From positions 3,286,001 to 3,350,000 of the forward strand of contig JBLDXI010000007.1 in NCBI GenBank assembly GCA_047495785.1: a stretch of 64,000 nt of DNA, in the 5' to 3' direction. The notes under the pieces were generated by a model. That model saw nothing but the letters and a program-made list of their open reading frames with translations, made no database searches and was not told the origin of the DNA. This document shows positions 21,521 to 33,172 of this stretch, piece after piece (within the stretch, counting starts at the first letter, position 1; every line of letters starts with the position of its first letter). This DNA comes from Lepidodermella squamata. Taxonomy: Eukaryota; Gastrotricha. The translations under genes and the position numbers were made by a program.

Positions 21521-22529
21521 AGCTTGTTCTGCTGACTTCTATCGTCTGTGTTCAAGCGGAAGCACAGATCCACCGCATTTTCATCACGCACTTTCAGCTT
21601 TCAGCCCACGTTTTAAAAAACAAACGCCTTTGCAGACATTTGTCAAAAAAACAGGTCAAACCGCGTAACATGGAATGTCGCTGGGCATTTTCTTTTTCGA
21701 GACCTCGCTCAGGACAATAGGCTTAGAGATAAGTTTGAAAACAGAAATCGATTGATCGAGACATTTTTTTAGAATCAATGTGTCGCTGTACTAAAATTCG
21801 CGTTCCCAACAGAACACATCGGTGTGGGAACATTCGCCAGACCAAATTTACGGTTGCATATTCGCAGTTTTAGAAAAAGAGGCAATACGAGGACAATTTC
21901 ATTTCAGAATGAACACGGACGTAGTTGGTTTGTTACTACTAACTACTATATACAGTGCAACGGTCACTGGAACATCGATCATCCTTGTATCTCAAACGTC
22001 CTCATGTTCATGAACCTTTCACAAGAATTATCATGCAATGTCCAGAGATTGTCCTTGGCCGATCTGCCTGACCGCGACATAAGCAACGTCATTTTGGCCG
22101 TCTTACGTTTTGTCATTTATTTCAAGTGAAATTTCTGTTCCTCTAATTATTCACAAGTTCCATTTGGGAATCGTGAAATTCGGGGTTGGTACATTTTATA
22201 ATTCACGTTACACTTTATTCATGAATATTGATTTCGAACACAGTTAATGGAATTATGAACTACAAACACCGACAAAAAACTGCGAGAACGAAAGCCGAGG
22301 CATGAAGCTTCCAAAAACGCGTACATAATCTGAACTTTTTCCATTCTCAAAAGTCGGCTATTTTTTACTTTTACAGTTTATTAAGAGGGTAAATAAGGAA
22401 GATCGCATTTCAGGCGCAGCTACTCATAAAATGTCATGAATGACAATTCGAACACAGCTAACAAACGCTAATAAAAACTGAAACGCCTTTACTGATGTTG
22501 CTTGAATAACAATTCGTAAGCCAAGAAAA
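21521..22529. other. Intergenic with duplicated signal-peptide-like ORF
   Basis: At 21909-22013 (plus strand) an acceptor-like TTTCATTTCAG is followed by an ATG opening a 34-residue frame that starts like a signal peptide (MNTDVVGLLLLTTIYSATVTG). A related but deleted copy lies at 52446 in the equivalent place upstream of gene E. The rest looks non-coding. Divergent exon 1 or relic; function unknown. Confidence 0.35.
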
Positions 22530-22530
22530 T

Positions 22531-22752
22531 ATATCAGACAATTCTCTATATCGATTGAATATGGTGTTCTCGCGTGAAAAATCAATTGGAAAATGGTTTC
22601 CGCGCACCTTAGATTTTGCGCGTAGGGTTAGAGTTGCGCTTTCGCTTCTGGAATCTCGAGAGGCGCGTAAAACCTTTTCCCATTACTTTTTTTCGAGAGA
22701 ACAATATTATTTCATAATATTCAATCGATATAGAATAGTTTGACCTATTTTG
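22531..22752. repeat. Inverted-repeat (foldback/MITE-like) element
   Basis: CTATATCGATTGAATAT at about 22546-22562 is matched in inverted orientation by ATATTCAATCGATATAG at about 22717-22733, and GTTCTCGCG pairs approximately with CGAGAGAAC just inside. The arms enclose about 150 bases. No target duplication could be fixed. Confidence 0.5.
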
Positions 22753-22939
22753 GTATAAAACCGCTTGAAAAGTCAAAACTGGCCTTTTGACATCAGCGCG
22801 CACGGCCGGGAAATTTACGAAAATTTTGACTTTCGGCGTTCGCGCATAAGTCCACCATTACCTTTTACGCAATGGGCCGCACGAAACTAAGAGGGTCCGG
22901 AATCGAGCAACTACCAACGCTGCGCGCTGCGGAATCATG

Positions 22940-23115
22940 TTGCTATCGTCAGCGAGATGAGCTCGTGAAACCTTTGAGCAAAGATTCATGAGACTGCTAT
23001 CATTCATAACTGTGTCTCTTGTCTCTTGCGCTGATTGTTAAATATTTAATTGCCGCCATTAGAGCGCAGGTCGTGGTTTAGCCGGACAATCAATAAATAG
23101 CTATTATTGGAGTTA
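22940..23115 (-). pseudogene. Orphan 5' end of a dead chimeric channel gene
   Basis: Plus-strand GCTATCGTCAGCGAGATGAG matches exon 1 of gene E apart from one or two bases. It is followed at the right spacing by the upstream block (GCCGCCATTAGAGCG, GGTCGTGG, GACAATCAAT, CTATTATTGGAG). The start codon segment is deleted and no lectin-like or channel exon lies downstream. This is the promoter and first exon of an eighth array member that has otherwise been lost. Confidence 0.6.
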
Positions 23116-24661
23116 CTGAGCCTGTTTTCCGCCTGTTTTTTTTTGTTGTCACTTCATCCTCATCACGCACTCATCACGTCAGCTAAATTCAGTCCGTTTT
23201 TACTCAGAACAGTGGAAACAGTTTGCTAAGACACATATTTCACCTCGGCTGAAAACATGAAAGCGCACAACAAACATGGCAGAACTCTTGTTAGCGGAAG
23301 TCACTTCTAGTGGAAATGTTCATTGCGTAACTCATACTCTCTGGAATCTTCATATTTCCATGGTTATGGGATGCACCTTATTAAAACAGGGAGCAGGGGC
23401 GTAAGCATTAGAATGGCCAGATGGTTTATTCTATGTCATTACCAATTAATTATAAAGTCTCTCATCAGACGGTTGAGTGTTGTTTTTCACGCAACCAAAA
23501 TTATTATCCACATTATTTCATTAGAATTTGAGAAAATCCAATGTTCCCTCTATGATATACATTTTCTAAATTTCAACTGTATTCCTTGAAATTCCTTGAA
23601 AATCCCTGAAAAATAATGGTGCAATTGCCCTAAAAAATGGCACTGTGCAGCACACACAGTGCATTGGAATTACTCCTCAGCAATTTTTCTCTTAAGGAGC
23701 ATTTAACCACAGCAATGATTCGAAAAGTCGAAAAATAGGTATTTACTCCTCGTAAAGCATTTAATCCTAAAACAAATTGAGTTCGGGTCATCCGAGAAAA
23801 TTAAACATTAGTTGTTTACAGTGTAGGGAACGAAATTACTGAACAGGGAAAATGTCGCGTGTCTAAAGCTTTTCACGAGGGACCGGCACTCGCCGATTTA
23901 ATTGAGGCGTCTCAAAGCAGGTCCGCTGGGGTGCTGGTGTGTCGCGACATCCCAGCTCCCGGATTCCAACCAGAAGGAGGCTGAAAAAACCACATGTAGG
24001 ATCACAGGTAGCCATTCTAGGTTCCTTCTATTTCAAAATGCAAAAACTAAATCAGAAAAATCGAGGGGGAACTGGCCATGTGGTTGATATCAAATTTGAC
24101 GACAGCGCAAAGGTGAGCGCTAAATAAATCTAGAAAAGTATCTAGCTCGGCAACCGTCTATCACATGTTTGTATTCAGTAAACCAAAATTGCTTGCTCTA
24201 TCCATTCATGTCTCTGCAACGTTACTTCTGTTTAGGATCTAATTCATATCTCGTGCCAGGTCCTCACCAAATTCGCTAACAAAAGCAGCAGCGATCGCAG
24301 GACGCAGGACTTTAGTCGTGCTAAACAGCTGAGTGTGGATAGAGATGAACGCAACTAAAGCTAAGTTAGCATGAAAGTGAACGTTTGAAGTTCCGGCCCG
24401 ATGATGGCGATAACCTGCGGGGGAGCATTGATCATTGATCTGCTTATTCGCATGAAAGCATGAAAATAGTGCGGCTCGTTACTGGAATCAATTCAATTTT
24501 ACCCCGCAGTTTTTTCATCCTGGGCGAAGAAAAATGTCCTGTTACGTTTGAGTACTCTAGTCAGTTTATTTTTGCTCATGATTTCAATTCGAATAAATGC
24601 TTTCAATTATATTTTAAACGTCGTTAATGGGTAGTAAGAGCGGGGGAGAGACGCTGAGAGT
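23116..24661. other. Intergenic, no gene seen
   Basis: About 1.5 kb of mostly AT-rich sequence. Frames of 60-88 codons here have no recognisable similarity. 24230-24660 is the duplicated 3' flank described for gene B, and TTTATT near 24567 could give gene C a poly(A) signal. Confidence 0.45.
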
Positions 24662-27150
24662 TTAGTAGGCGGAAAAAGCGACAAATGATGCATAAACATT
24701 GACTGCAAGGAATGTGTCCATTGTAATCATGAAAACAACTAGATCAAAGGCTCGGGCGATACTGAGCGGTTTCAAGCAAGAAGGCAATTCTCGCTTCCGA
24801 TGCATCATCCACGGATAGCGAATTGTCATAGCGTACATAACTGCTTCGTATAACGTGATGCCACCAGTTAATCCAGCCATGATCAGAATATACTCAGCCA
24901 TCAAGACAGATTCTGACGTTTCAGGAATCAGTTTCATAACATCAGATTCAATGACAATCAAACTCAAGAGTAGGGTAGCTGAGAAGGCAGCGCGATCCGG
25001 AACATTTGGCTGGAATAGCAACGACCCAAATACCAGCAAAAGTAGGATCAGAGACGGTGCGAGACTGTTAACCAAATACGGAGCCGATATTCGTGAAAAT
25101 GTTACCGTAAATCGAGCGTAGCCTGATGTAAGCTTCTTCCGCATAAGAGACCGTGTCGTTCCATACATCGAGCTTGCGGATTCAAGCTTCCACAGCTCAC
25201 TTTCGAATGAGCCATCAAAAGCCAGTTGAGTACCAACTACAGTTAAAAATTGATCAGATTCCTCGAGAACGAATGTGAAATCACATTGCTGCGAGTCGAA
25301 CGGAAATTTACGAAGCTTCAAGAGGCATTGCGCATTCAAGATACCGAAGCGGAACCAGTGGAAAAACAATGTACGATTGGGCGTTGTTGGGAAGTATACA
25401 ATTTGAACCTGTTCTCGAAACCCGGTTTCCATATAAATATCTGTAGACGTATTGGCAAATCGGAGGAAAGGGGTCCATACATCGCTCCTATCCACAGTGT
25501 AAATGCGTTCTGGGTCTGATACGCCGGGCGCTGTGATGTCAGCTGGGCAAGATGTAACAGTCCACTGAACTAATAAGCATCCGCCGACGGATATTTCGCG
25601 AGCCTTAGCATCGATATCGACCAAACGCTGCATTTCTAGAGTGACGTAGATTTGTGTTCCGAAAGATGGAGATCTGTAACAATTCAGATATTGGTCATAA
25701 CAGATTATCATCGCAATACTTACTTCGCCAGTGGGCTTAAAGATTTGCAAGGCTTGATGTCGTCCGTAGATATTTTAGGCAGGATGTTACCGTCTATCAT
25801 TTCAGGAATCGGGAAATTGTAGTCGTTCGACTCGAATTGATAAGTAGCTTCAGCTTTTGTTGTTGGCGCAACTTCGCTAGAAGTACTGGTCGCAGTAGAT
25901 GACGTCTCTGTTGTAGTCGAAGTGCTAGTGGAAGGACTTGTAGAGCTTGTGGATGGACTAGTTGTTGCTTGCGATGTTGATGAGCTGGACGCAGCTGTGC
26001 TGCTTGAACGTTTTGAGCTTGATACTGTTGATTGAGTTGTAGTGGGTTGCGTTGTAGTACTGGTTGAAGGCGCAGTTGATGTCGTAGAAGCCGTTGTTGT
26101 GGGAGTCGTAGGCTTAGTAGTCGTGGTTATCGTAGTAGTGGTAGTCGTAGTGCTCGATGTTGAAGGGCTTGAAGCAAGAGTCCAGAATCGGAAATTCTTC
26201 ATATTATAGTAGCCGTGATCATAACTACAAAAAGAGATTGCCCTCAGCTTCACATTTCCCGTTGCTAAGGTAGTCTGGAATCCATTAATGCTCACGTCGC
26301 TGAAACACGTTGAGACCTGAGAGCCACTTGGAGACGCGATCCCAACAGACAACTTATCGCCGTAAACTTGAATAATCAATTTGTAATTCACGTTTCCGGT
26401 CGAGTCGAGAATGGTCCCACCACATCCGGGTGATGACGTTGCCGCAAGGGGTGAGCATGGCAGGCTGCAAGTCGAGGATGTTGCTGAGGTTGTATGCCAA
26501 GCGTAGGCTTTTCCATTGGGCATCAGCTCTTGAAATACGCTCAGTCCCTGAACGTATTGAATTGTGTCAAAGCAGCTATCGTAGCTGCCTGAAATCCACT
26601 CACATTAATGACAAATTCACCTCATGAATCAACTTAACTCACTGGGGTAATTAGGCGAAACACTGGAGAAAACCATTGCGAGCCAAGCTCTTGAGGAAGC
26701 GTTGTTGCTCGCACTGTAAACAGCTGTTATATCCATTTCAGCTCGCCAGTTCAAAGCAGTCGCGTCAATATACTAAAAGTAAAAGGATGAGACGAATAAA
26801 GAACTCTTTCGAACGTCGGTTTGTTTTACCTGATCTGAAGAGATTCTGCCGTAGTCTGAAGAATCCCCAATGTCTCCTATTTGATACGCATTACCCAAAT
26901 CGTCGGCGTAAGTATACAAAGATAGGGTCATAGACTGCGAAACGCTCGAATTTGCTTTGTCGAACGAGAATGCTGATTGGTAAGACGCGGTTCCAGCATA
27001 CAGGTACGGTAACGGGAAGCTCGCAACGTCGGGAGTTGGTGTGATCATCGATTCTAGAAACTTCTATGATTTTAGGATTAAAAATGCCAGCAGTGACTTA
27101 CCAATGCAACTGATGCACGCCATTAATGTCAGCGAAATGAGTAGATTCAT
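24662..27150 (-). CDS. Chimeric lectin-like/mucin-stalk Cys-loop channel (gene C)
   Basis: Exons 27150-27102, 27053-26830, 26772-26643, 26588-25724 and 25673-24662 give 759 residues, the shortest of the set because its Thr/Ser stalk is only about 108 residues. Signal peptide MNLLISLTLMACISC precedes the lectin-like module, the stalk and the hinge NFPIPEMIDGNILPKIS. The channel exon is intact, with Cys-loop CLLKLRKFPFDSQQC and pore PDRAAFSATLLLSL. M1 follows RISAPYLVN. The intron between the lectin-like module and the channel reads through without a stop, so an unspliced frame also exists, but the joint is supported by A, B and E. Donor 2 is GTAAAA. Confidence 0.92.
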
Positions 27151-27224
27151 TGTTCGTGATACTTTCGTGAAAACCAAGATTTATGGTATGACTGCTATTA
27201 TTCATAACTGTGTCGCTTGCGCCG

Positions 27225-27330
27225 ATTTTTTCATTTTTATAGCTGCTATTAGTGTAACATAGATATATATGCGAATGTCGTGAATTGGACAAACGACAAA
27301 TCAATTGGATCAGCTATTATTGGAGCGTCT
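27225..27330 (-). promoter_or_regulatory. Shared upstream block of the chimeric genes (C copy)
   Basis: GCTGCTATTAGTG, ATGTCGTGAATTGG and AGCTATTATTGGAGCG in order, the last at 27312-27327, about 165 bases upstream of the ATG. Confidence 0.5.
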
Positions 27331-27707
27331 GAGCCTGTTTGTTTTACTTTTCGTGGCTGTGTTAAAGCAGACATTCGCTTTTTGTTACCACTCCATCACT
27401 TAGCACTTAGCGCTAAATGCTTTCAAAATTCACGCTCTGTTTTTAAGCAGCAAACGCCTCTGCAGACAGCGTGCAAAAAACAGGTGAAAACAGGTAAACT
27501 AAGGAAGACGCAGGGCATTTTTACTCCCTAGACTTTGGCCATAGCGATAGTTATCTGGATTTAACACTCTAAAGATATGACATGGGTATAAAGCAGAAAT
27601 CGGTTGATACATAATTTTGGACTTAAGACAAGTCTTTTTTAGGTATGAGTCATGAATAAATTAAATTATTACTGGATGTTTTCAATTAAGCATGTGCGGA
27701 ACTAGGT
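27331..27707. other. Intergenic, no gene seen
   Basis: The region between the promoter of C and a retrotransposon remnant; nothing recognisable. Confidence 0.4.
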
Positions 27708-28460
27708 TTGAAAATCAGCAGCATTAGTAAAACTCAATACATGGTCATCGGTGAGGATAAAAACTATCAACTTGAATTAGACGGCAAACCATTGGAAAAA
27801 GTGACGTCTTTCAAATATTTAGGAAGCATCACTACTTCCGATGGGAAAATGGACGAGGAGATCAAGGCACGCATAGCGAAAGCTGGCGGCTGCTTTGATG
27901 CCCTCAATAAACTTATGCGTGCAATAGAAAACACGTCAGCTTAGCTACGACATTGAAAATTCAAAAATGCGAAACCTGGAACTCGACCACCCAACAAGAG
28001 CAAAGGCCAAATGTCGCTTTTTTGCGCTGGCTTAGAACAATTATTGGTCTGTTTAGGACAGATCATATTCCCAATATTGATATTAGACTGATCTGTGACG
28101 TGATGGAATTGAGTGAATTGATTGTAACATTCCGTCTGAAATATTTTGGCCATAAACTTAATCGACAGGATGAATATGACCTGAAAGTCTCACGAGTATT
28201 ATGTATTACTGGGAAGCGGTCGACCTGAGTTGGTACTTGCCTCGTGGCAGGCCGCCAACCCGACGGTCTGACAGCCTCTGAAGAAGCCTTCTAAAAATTG
28301 AAATTTTTATACACAAGAAAAACGTATCAGGGATCCAAATGAACCTAAAAAACGAGGACGACCTCGTAAATCAGCCCTTTTGATGCGACGCACCGAAATT
28401 CATAAAATTGCGGATTTAGAGTTGGCGGAAATAACAGCTAGATACCGGGACGAATGACAG
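27708..28460 (+). pseudogene. LINE reverse-transcriptase C-terminal remnant
   Basis: The frame at 27708-27944 carries FKYLGSITTSDGKMDEEIKA, the standard end of a non-LTR reverse transcriptase. After a stop and shift, 27953-28228 continues with CETWN, LRTIIGLFRTDHIPN and RLKYFGH, which follow it in intact LINEs. A further shifted piece near 28330-28450 encodes a basic KKRGRPRK-like tail. Several stops and shifts make it dead. No 5' part is present, as usual for truncated insertions. Confidence 0.8.
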
Positions 28461-28947
28461 CTATTATGTAACAGCATAGAGAACGGCACAATTTATTCAA
28501 CAAGCAGTTGCAATCAGTAATCAGTTATTATTAAATCCAAATTGACAACATAGACCGCGAGAATGAAAGCGATGGAATGACGCTACCGAAAATCATACTT
28601 CATTGAAGCATCTTTCATATTCAACACTCTACAATTTACAGCACAGGGAAAAGACTGGTATTGGTAATACGTAAAGAGCATTCAAGTTTGCTGAGGCACA
28701 ACTAGACAGAGCCAAGAGTGTGCAAGGAAACGAGGGGGTTTGGTCGAATGAATTCGGGGCAAAAACCAACCTCGAGGATCCTGCTTCTACTGAAAACCAA
28801 ATTAGGATAGAAATAGGTTTACGCTTTGGTGGATGTTGTTTTGCGCGTCAATTGACGCCGTCCGCAAGAAAGGGCTGGTAATTCGGGGTGGGAGTGTAGC
28901 AAAATGATGAATGAGGCTTTTCATTTGCGATAGTTTCAATCCGAATA
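28461..28947. other. 3' flank of gene D
   Basis: About 490 bases without a coding frame. ATTGACGCCGTCCGCAAGAAAGGGCTG near 28852 recurs near 53248 downstream of F, showing that D and F share their 3' flank. Confidence 0.4.
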
Positions 28948-31695
28948 CTAACCGAACGCAACAACTACAGCGTAAACATTAAGTGTTAAAAAAATGTCAA
29001 TGGCTAGAAAGAAGGCTGCCACGTCCATAGCTCGAGCGCAGCTCATGCCAGTCTTTCTTGATAAAAACTCAGTTTTCTTGTTCATAACTACAGGAAAGTG
29101 ATAGATCAAAGCGACCAGGATTGCCTGATACATGGTTATCATTCCGGACAGCCCACACAGCCCTAGGATATACTCAGTAAGCAAGGCACGCTCCGACGTC
29201 TCAGGAATCTGATTCATAATGCCCGATTGAAGGACAATCATACTCAACAGCAAGCAAACAGAGAAAGAAGCTCGATCAGCATTATCAGGCTGAAAAATCA
29301 ATGAACCGACAGCTAGCGCCGCAAGGAGAAGACCTGGACTCAATAAGTTGATCAAATACGGCGTCGGCTTTCGTGAAAAATCGACAGTGAATCGAACAAA
29401 GCTCGACGTTTGATTCTTGCGAAGAAGAGATTTTGTTATTCCAAAACGAGATGCAGTAGAATCGAGCCGCCACATCTCGCTTTCGAATGATTCGCCAAAG
29501 TCAAGGTCAGACCCCGCAACTTCCAGGAATCGATCGGACTCCTCGAAGATGAACGTGAAATCACATCGCTGTGAGTCGAATGGGAATTTCCTCAATTTAA
29601 GTTGACACTGAGCAGTTAGGATGCCATATCTCAGCCAGTGGAAAAACAGCGTTCTATTCGGCGAAGTTGGGTAGTAGACAATTTGAACTTGCTCCCGTAA
29701 GCTTTCGTGCATATAGATGTCGGTTGAGGTGTTGGCGAAACGAACATAGGGCACCCAAACCTGAGCCCTATCGATTGTATACACACGCTCAGCTGCATCG
29801 ACATTCGGAGCTGTTATTTCCTGGGGACAATTTGAAACCATCCATTGTAAAGCTAAGCTTCCTCCCACTGAGATCTCCCTAGCTTTAGCGTCGATATCGA
29901 TCAGACGATAGAGCTCGAGCGTCGCATATATTTTTGTTCCAGCACTGGGAGATCTTCAACGTAATGATATGATGCACCATTTGGAAAAATTAGAAAGTTA
30001 CTAACCTGACATTTGGATTGATGTACATACAGGGCATGAGGTCTGAGACAGAAATGAGAGGGATGATATTGCCCTCTATGAGATCGGGAATCGGGAAATT
30101 TGTGCTGTTTGACTTGAACGTGAATGTTCTTTGCTCCGTTGGAGCTGTTGTAACCGGCCGTCTCGATGCATGAAAGCCGATTTTAGAACCTGAGGGAATA
30201 GTTGTACGAGTCGGCGATGTTCTAAGAGTTGAAGTTGAAGGCGAACTGGAAGTTGAAGTTGCCGATAAGCTTGCTGTTAATGTTGATGATGATGAACTTG
30301 ATGTGTCCGCTGATGACGTTTCTAGTGGTGATGTTCCAGCGGAGCTTTTCGAGGTCGTTGAAGTTACTGGGGATGCCATTGTTGTAGAAGTAGAGGATGA
30401 TATCGCTGAGGTCGAGGTTGATGTTTGCTTGTTTGTCGACGTCGTTGTTGCTGCTGAGGTTGTACTTGATGCTGGAACTGTCGTAGTGGAAGGAGAAGAT
30501 GAAGACGTCGAGGCTGAAGTTGGAGCAGCGGTCGACGTCTTTGTTGATGTCGTCGTTGAGCTCGAGGTTGAAGATGTGGTTGTAGACCGTGTTGTTGTGC
30601 TGGATGAGGTTGGGACAGTCGTGGTAGTAGAACTTGAAGACGGCTGAGTTGTTGTTGATGACGACGGCGTAGAGGTCGTAGTCGCGCTGCTGCTTGATAG
30701 TTTCCAAACGTAGAATTTCTTCATGATGTAATGTCCGTGATTATAAAAGCAATAAGCAAAAAAACGGAGTTTCATATTGCCGCTGGCTACCAAGGTTGAA
30801 AACCCAGAGATGTTAACGTAGTCGAAGCACGTGGACGCGGCTTGACCGTTAGCAACAGGAGCAATCGCTACCGTGAGGAGATCGCCGTAAACTTGCATTA
30901 TGAGCCGAAAATTCACTGAGCCCGAGGAGTCAAACATAGAACTGCCGCACCCCGGCGCGGAAGTAGCCACAATCGGGGAGCAGGGTAATTGGCATGTTGA
31001 ATTGACCGTCGTTGGACTGTAGAAGGCATGGAGCCTGCCGTTGGGCATCAATTCTTGCCAAAGGCCAAGGCCACTAGTATCACTAATAACGTCATAGCAG
31101 CCAACATTGTCGACTAGCGCAAAATTATTCATGAATATTGTTCTTACTTCAGGGAAATATTTCTGTTTTACCCGGATAAAATGGTGACGTACTGGAAAAC
31201 AACAAACCAAGCCAACCTTTGCTTGAGTTGGTGTTAGCCGCGTTGTAAATCGCCTTAATTTCCGTTTCTGCCCTCCAATTCACTAGCGTCGTAGTAAAAT
31301 ACTATGGGCAAAATTGAATAGGAATAGTAACTCATAACGTCACTGCCTCACGTTATCAGAGCTGATTCGTCCGTAGTCGTTGCTGTCATTCATGTCCCCG
31401 AGTTGATACGCCGTCGGGAGATCGTAACTAGTGTCGTATAGGACGAACGTACTCGAACCAGCAATGCTCAAATTCGATTTATCAAAAGAAAGCGACGCTT
31501 GGTATGTTGCGGTTCCGGCGTACAAATATGGCAGCGGTAAAGTGGCCGTGTCAGGAGTAGGAATAATTTGGCAAACTATGAATTTGAATGCTTCGTAGTA
31601 AGAATTTCAGAGACTGTGATACATACCGGTTGACATTATGAGATTTAACGTGAAAATATCTTGAAGATATTTTGATTTGCCTGAGTTAATCATTG
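28948..31695 (-). CDS. Chimeric lectin-like/mucin-stalk Cys-loop channel (gene D)
   Basis: Exons 31695-31629, 31575-31352, 31301-31172, 31113-30006 and 29953-28948 give 844 residues. With F it forms a second subfamily: a longer signal region (MINSGKSKYLQDIFTLNLIM), exon 2 ending in SSDN at a GTGAGG donor, a hinge reading NFPIPDLIEGNIIPLIS and a stalk of about 185 Thr/Ser-rich residues. The channel has Cys-loop CQLKLRKFPFDSQRC and pore ADRASFSVCLLLSMIV, so -2' is Ala instead of Pro while -1' Asp and 9' Leu stay. The N-terminal ligand-domain segment reads LALQWMVSNCPQEITAP. M3-M4 is short as in A. No break was found. The exact ATG position at the 5' end rests on the phase of the exon 1 joint. 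Confidence 0.91.
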
Positions 31696-32124
31696 TACCA
31701 CTTGAAACGTTGTCTAGATTCGAACAAGAGGAAAAATCTGTGCTTTACTTTTGCTGCTTGCGCTGCGATTTCTAATTCATGAGCTCCTGCGAAAGCTCTC
31801 AGGCGCATTAATGCATGAGAAATATTCGAGTAGGGTTAGGCAGCAAAAGTATTGTTCGCCCATCGACCGTCGGCTAAATATCGTACAAAATCAAACACAA
31901 GCAAACATGACTGGTCTCCGTGTCCAGGACTTATCGAGTTTTTGTAGACATTCGTTCAGCGGAGTCACAATCCTGCGAATGTTCCATCAACAGACAAGTT
32001 ACAAGTTTATTGATTACTAGCTATGCCAAATAGCACATCGCACATCTCAGAATCACGTATTTCGGAGGAAATGGATTGAAAAATATGTAATCCTTGGTAT
32101 TTGTACCTTCGCTAGTTTTCAGCA
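31696..32124. other. 5' flank of gene D
   Basis: About 430 bases similar to the 5' flank of F (57.9-58.2 kb), with shared stretches such as GAAAGCTCTCA and CAGCTAAATAT-like text, but without the CTATTATTGGAGCG block of A, B, C and E. Small frames here are not credible genes. Confidence 0.4.
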
Positions 32125-32217
32125 AATACCAGCAAAAGGAGGATCAGAGACGGTGCAACGTTGTTCACTAAATATTGGCCGAATTTCGAGGAAATGTGAC
32201 TGTGAATCGAGCGTTTT
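32125..32217 (-). pseudogene. Fragment of a chimeric channel exon (M1 region)
   Basis: About 90 bases match gene E around 49609-49695 at roughly 90 percent (for example GTTGTTCACTAAATATTGGCC and ATGTGACTGTGAATCGAGCG), covering the pre-M1 and M1 coding region. No flanking channel sequence exists. A missing base in the FSRKSG region also breaks the frame. The 7-kb transposon begins 39 bases to the right. Confidence 0.8.
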
Positions 32218-32256
32218 TTATAGGATTTGCGATATCTCTCACTGTGTGAAGAATAT

Positions 32257-32280
32257 CACTGTTAGATTTATCACGCGTTA
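32257..32280 (+). repeat. Left terminal inverted repeat of the 7-kb transposon
   Basis: CACTGTTAGATTTATCAC followed by GCGTTA. Identical to the reverse complement of 39303-39326. Confidence 0.9.
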
Positions 32281-33172
32281 TGCAGTGTGAGGCGTTACAC
32301 AACGCGTTATAACGGACGGGGCGCGCACACCGACTGTTTCTCGCGGTATCATAACGCGTGTTCAAGTGTTCAAGTGCGCCCTTGTCGTCCGGGCGCACGC
32401 CGGTGCGTCGCCGCCTATAACAACACCATTTGCGCCGCAGCCGAAAAGCCGCGCTGCTGCGCCGCCAAACGCCGACTTTCGACTCCTGCCGGCTTCAGCC
32501 TTTTGACTGATATTATATTATCACATTCTTTTTCCGACTTTATTGCATGCCATACGGGTCAGTTCATTCACAACTTTGGTTTTTCCTTACAAGCCTCGAA
32601 ACTTGACCGCGAGAATAAAATGACACAACGACGACTCTTTGTTGAAAATAAAATGACAATCTAATGAAAATTTGTTCGGTGCCTAGTTTCCATTTCCAAG
32701 TGAGTAGCTACTTATTGCCGCTTCAAGTCAAGAGCTGTGCGGTACTTGAGGTGATTCAAAGACGCACGACTTAATAAGACACCGACCGCAGAGCAGGTGC
32801 GCGTCGGTGTCCAAGAGAGTGCGATGAGGCGAGAAAGACACCTGACGGACACCAGTCGCTGAGATAAACGGCTACACCACCTCATTTAATAATTATGAAA
32901 TTAAGGTGGCTTTTTGTTGGCCGTCTAATTACTCGCCGGAAATTTTTCTATAACGCCGCCGAATTTTTCCACGATTAAATCGCACAACAACATCCAATTT
33001 TATCAAATATTTCGCATCAATTTTCTGTCCGTTTCTCTACCACATGACCCATGACCTTCGGTGTTATTCTTTTTCGATTTTTTTTCGAATTTAATAAGCG
33101 CTATTTAAAATGTATACGTTATTTTTAGAAAGTCAAGAAAAACCGTTTACTGCAGTTTAGTCAGCTTCTGGC

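Noticed and set aside
24662-25750. Single continuous frame through the last intron of C, giving a shorter channel starting at 25750
   Set aside because: It reads through a 50-base intron whose borders and phase are identical in A, B and E, and the new start gives no signal peptide.
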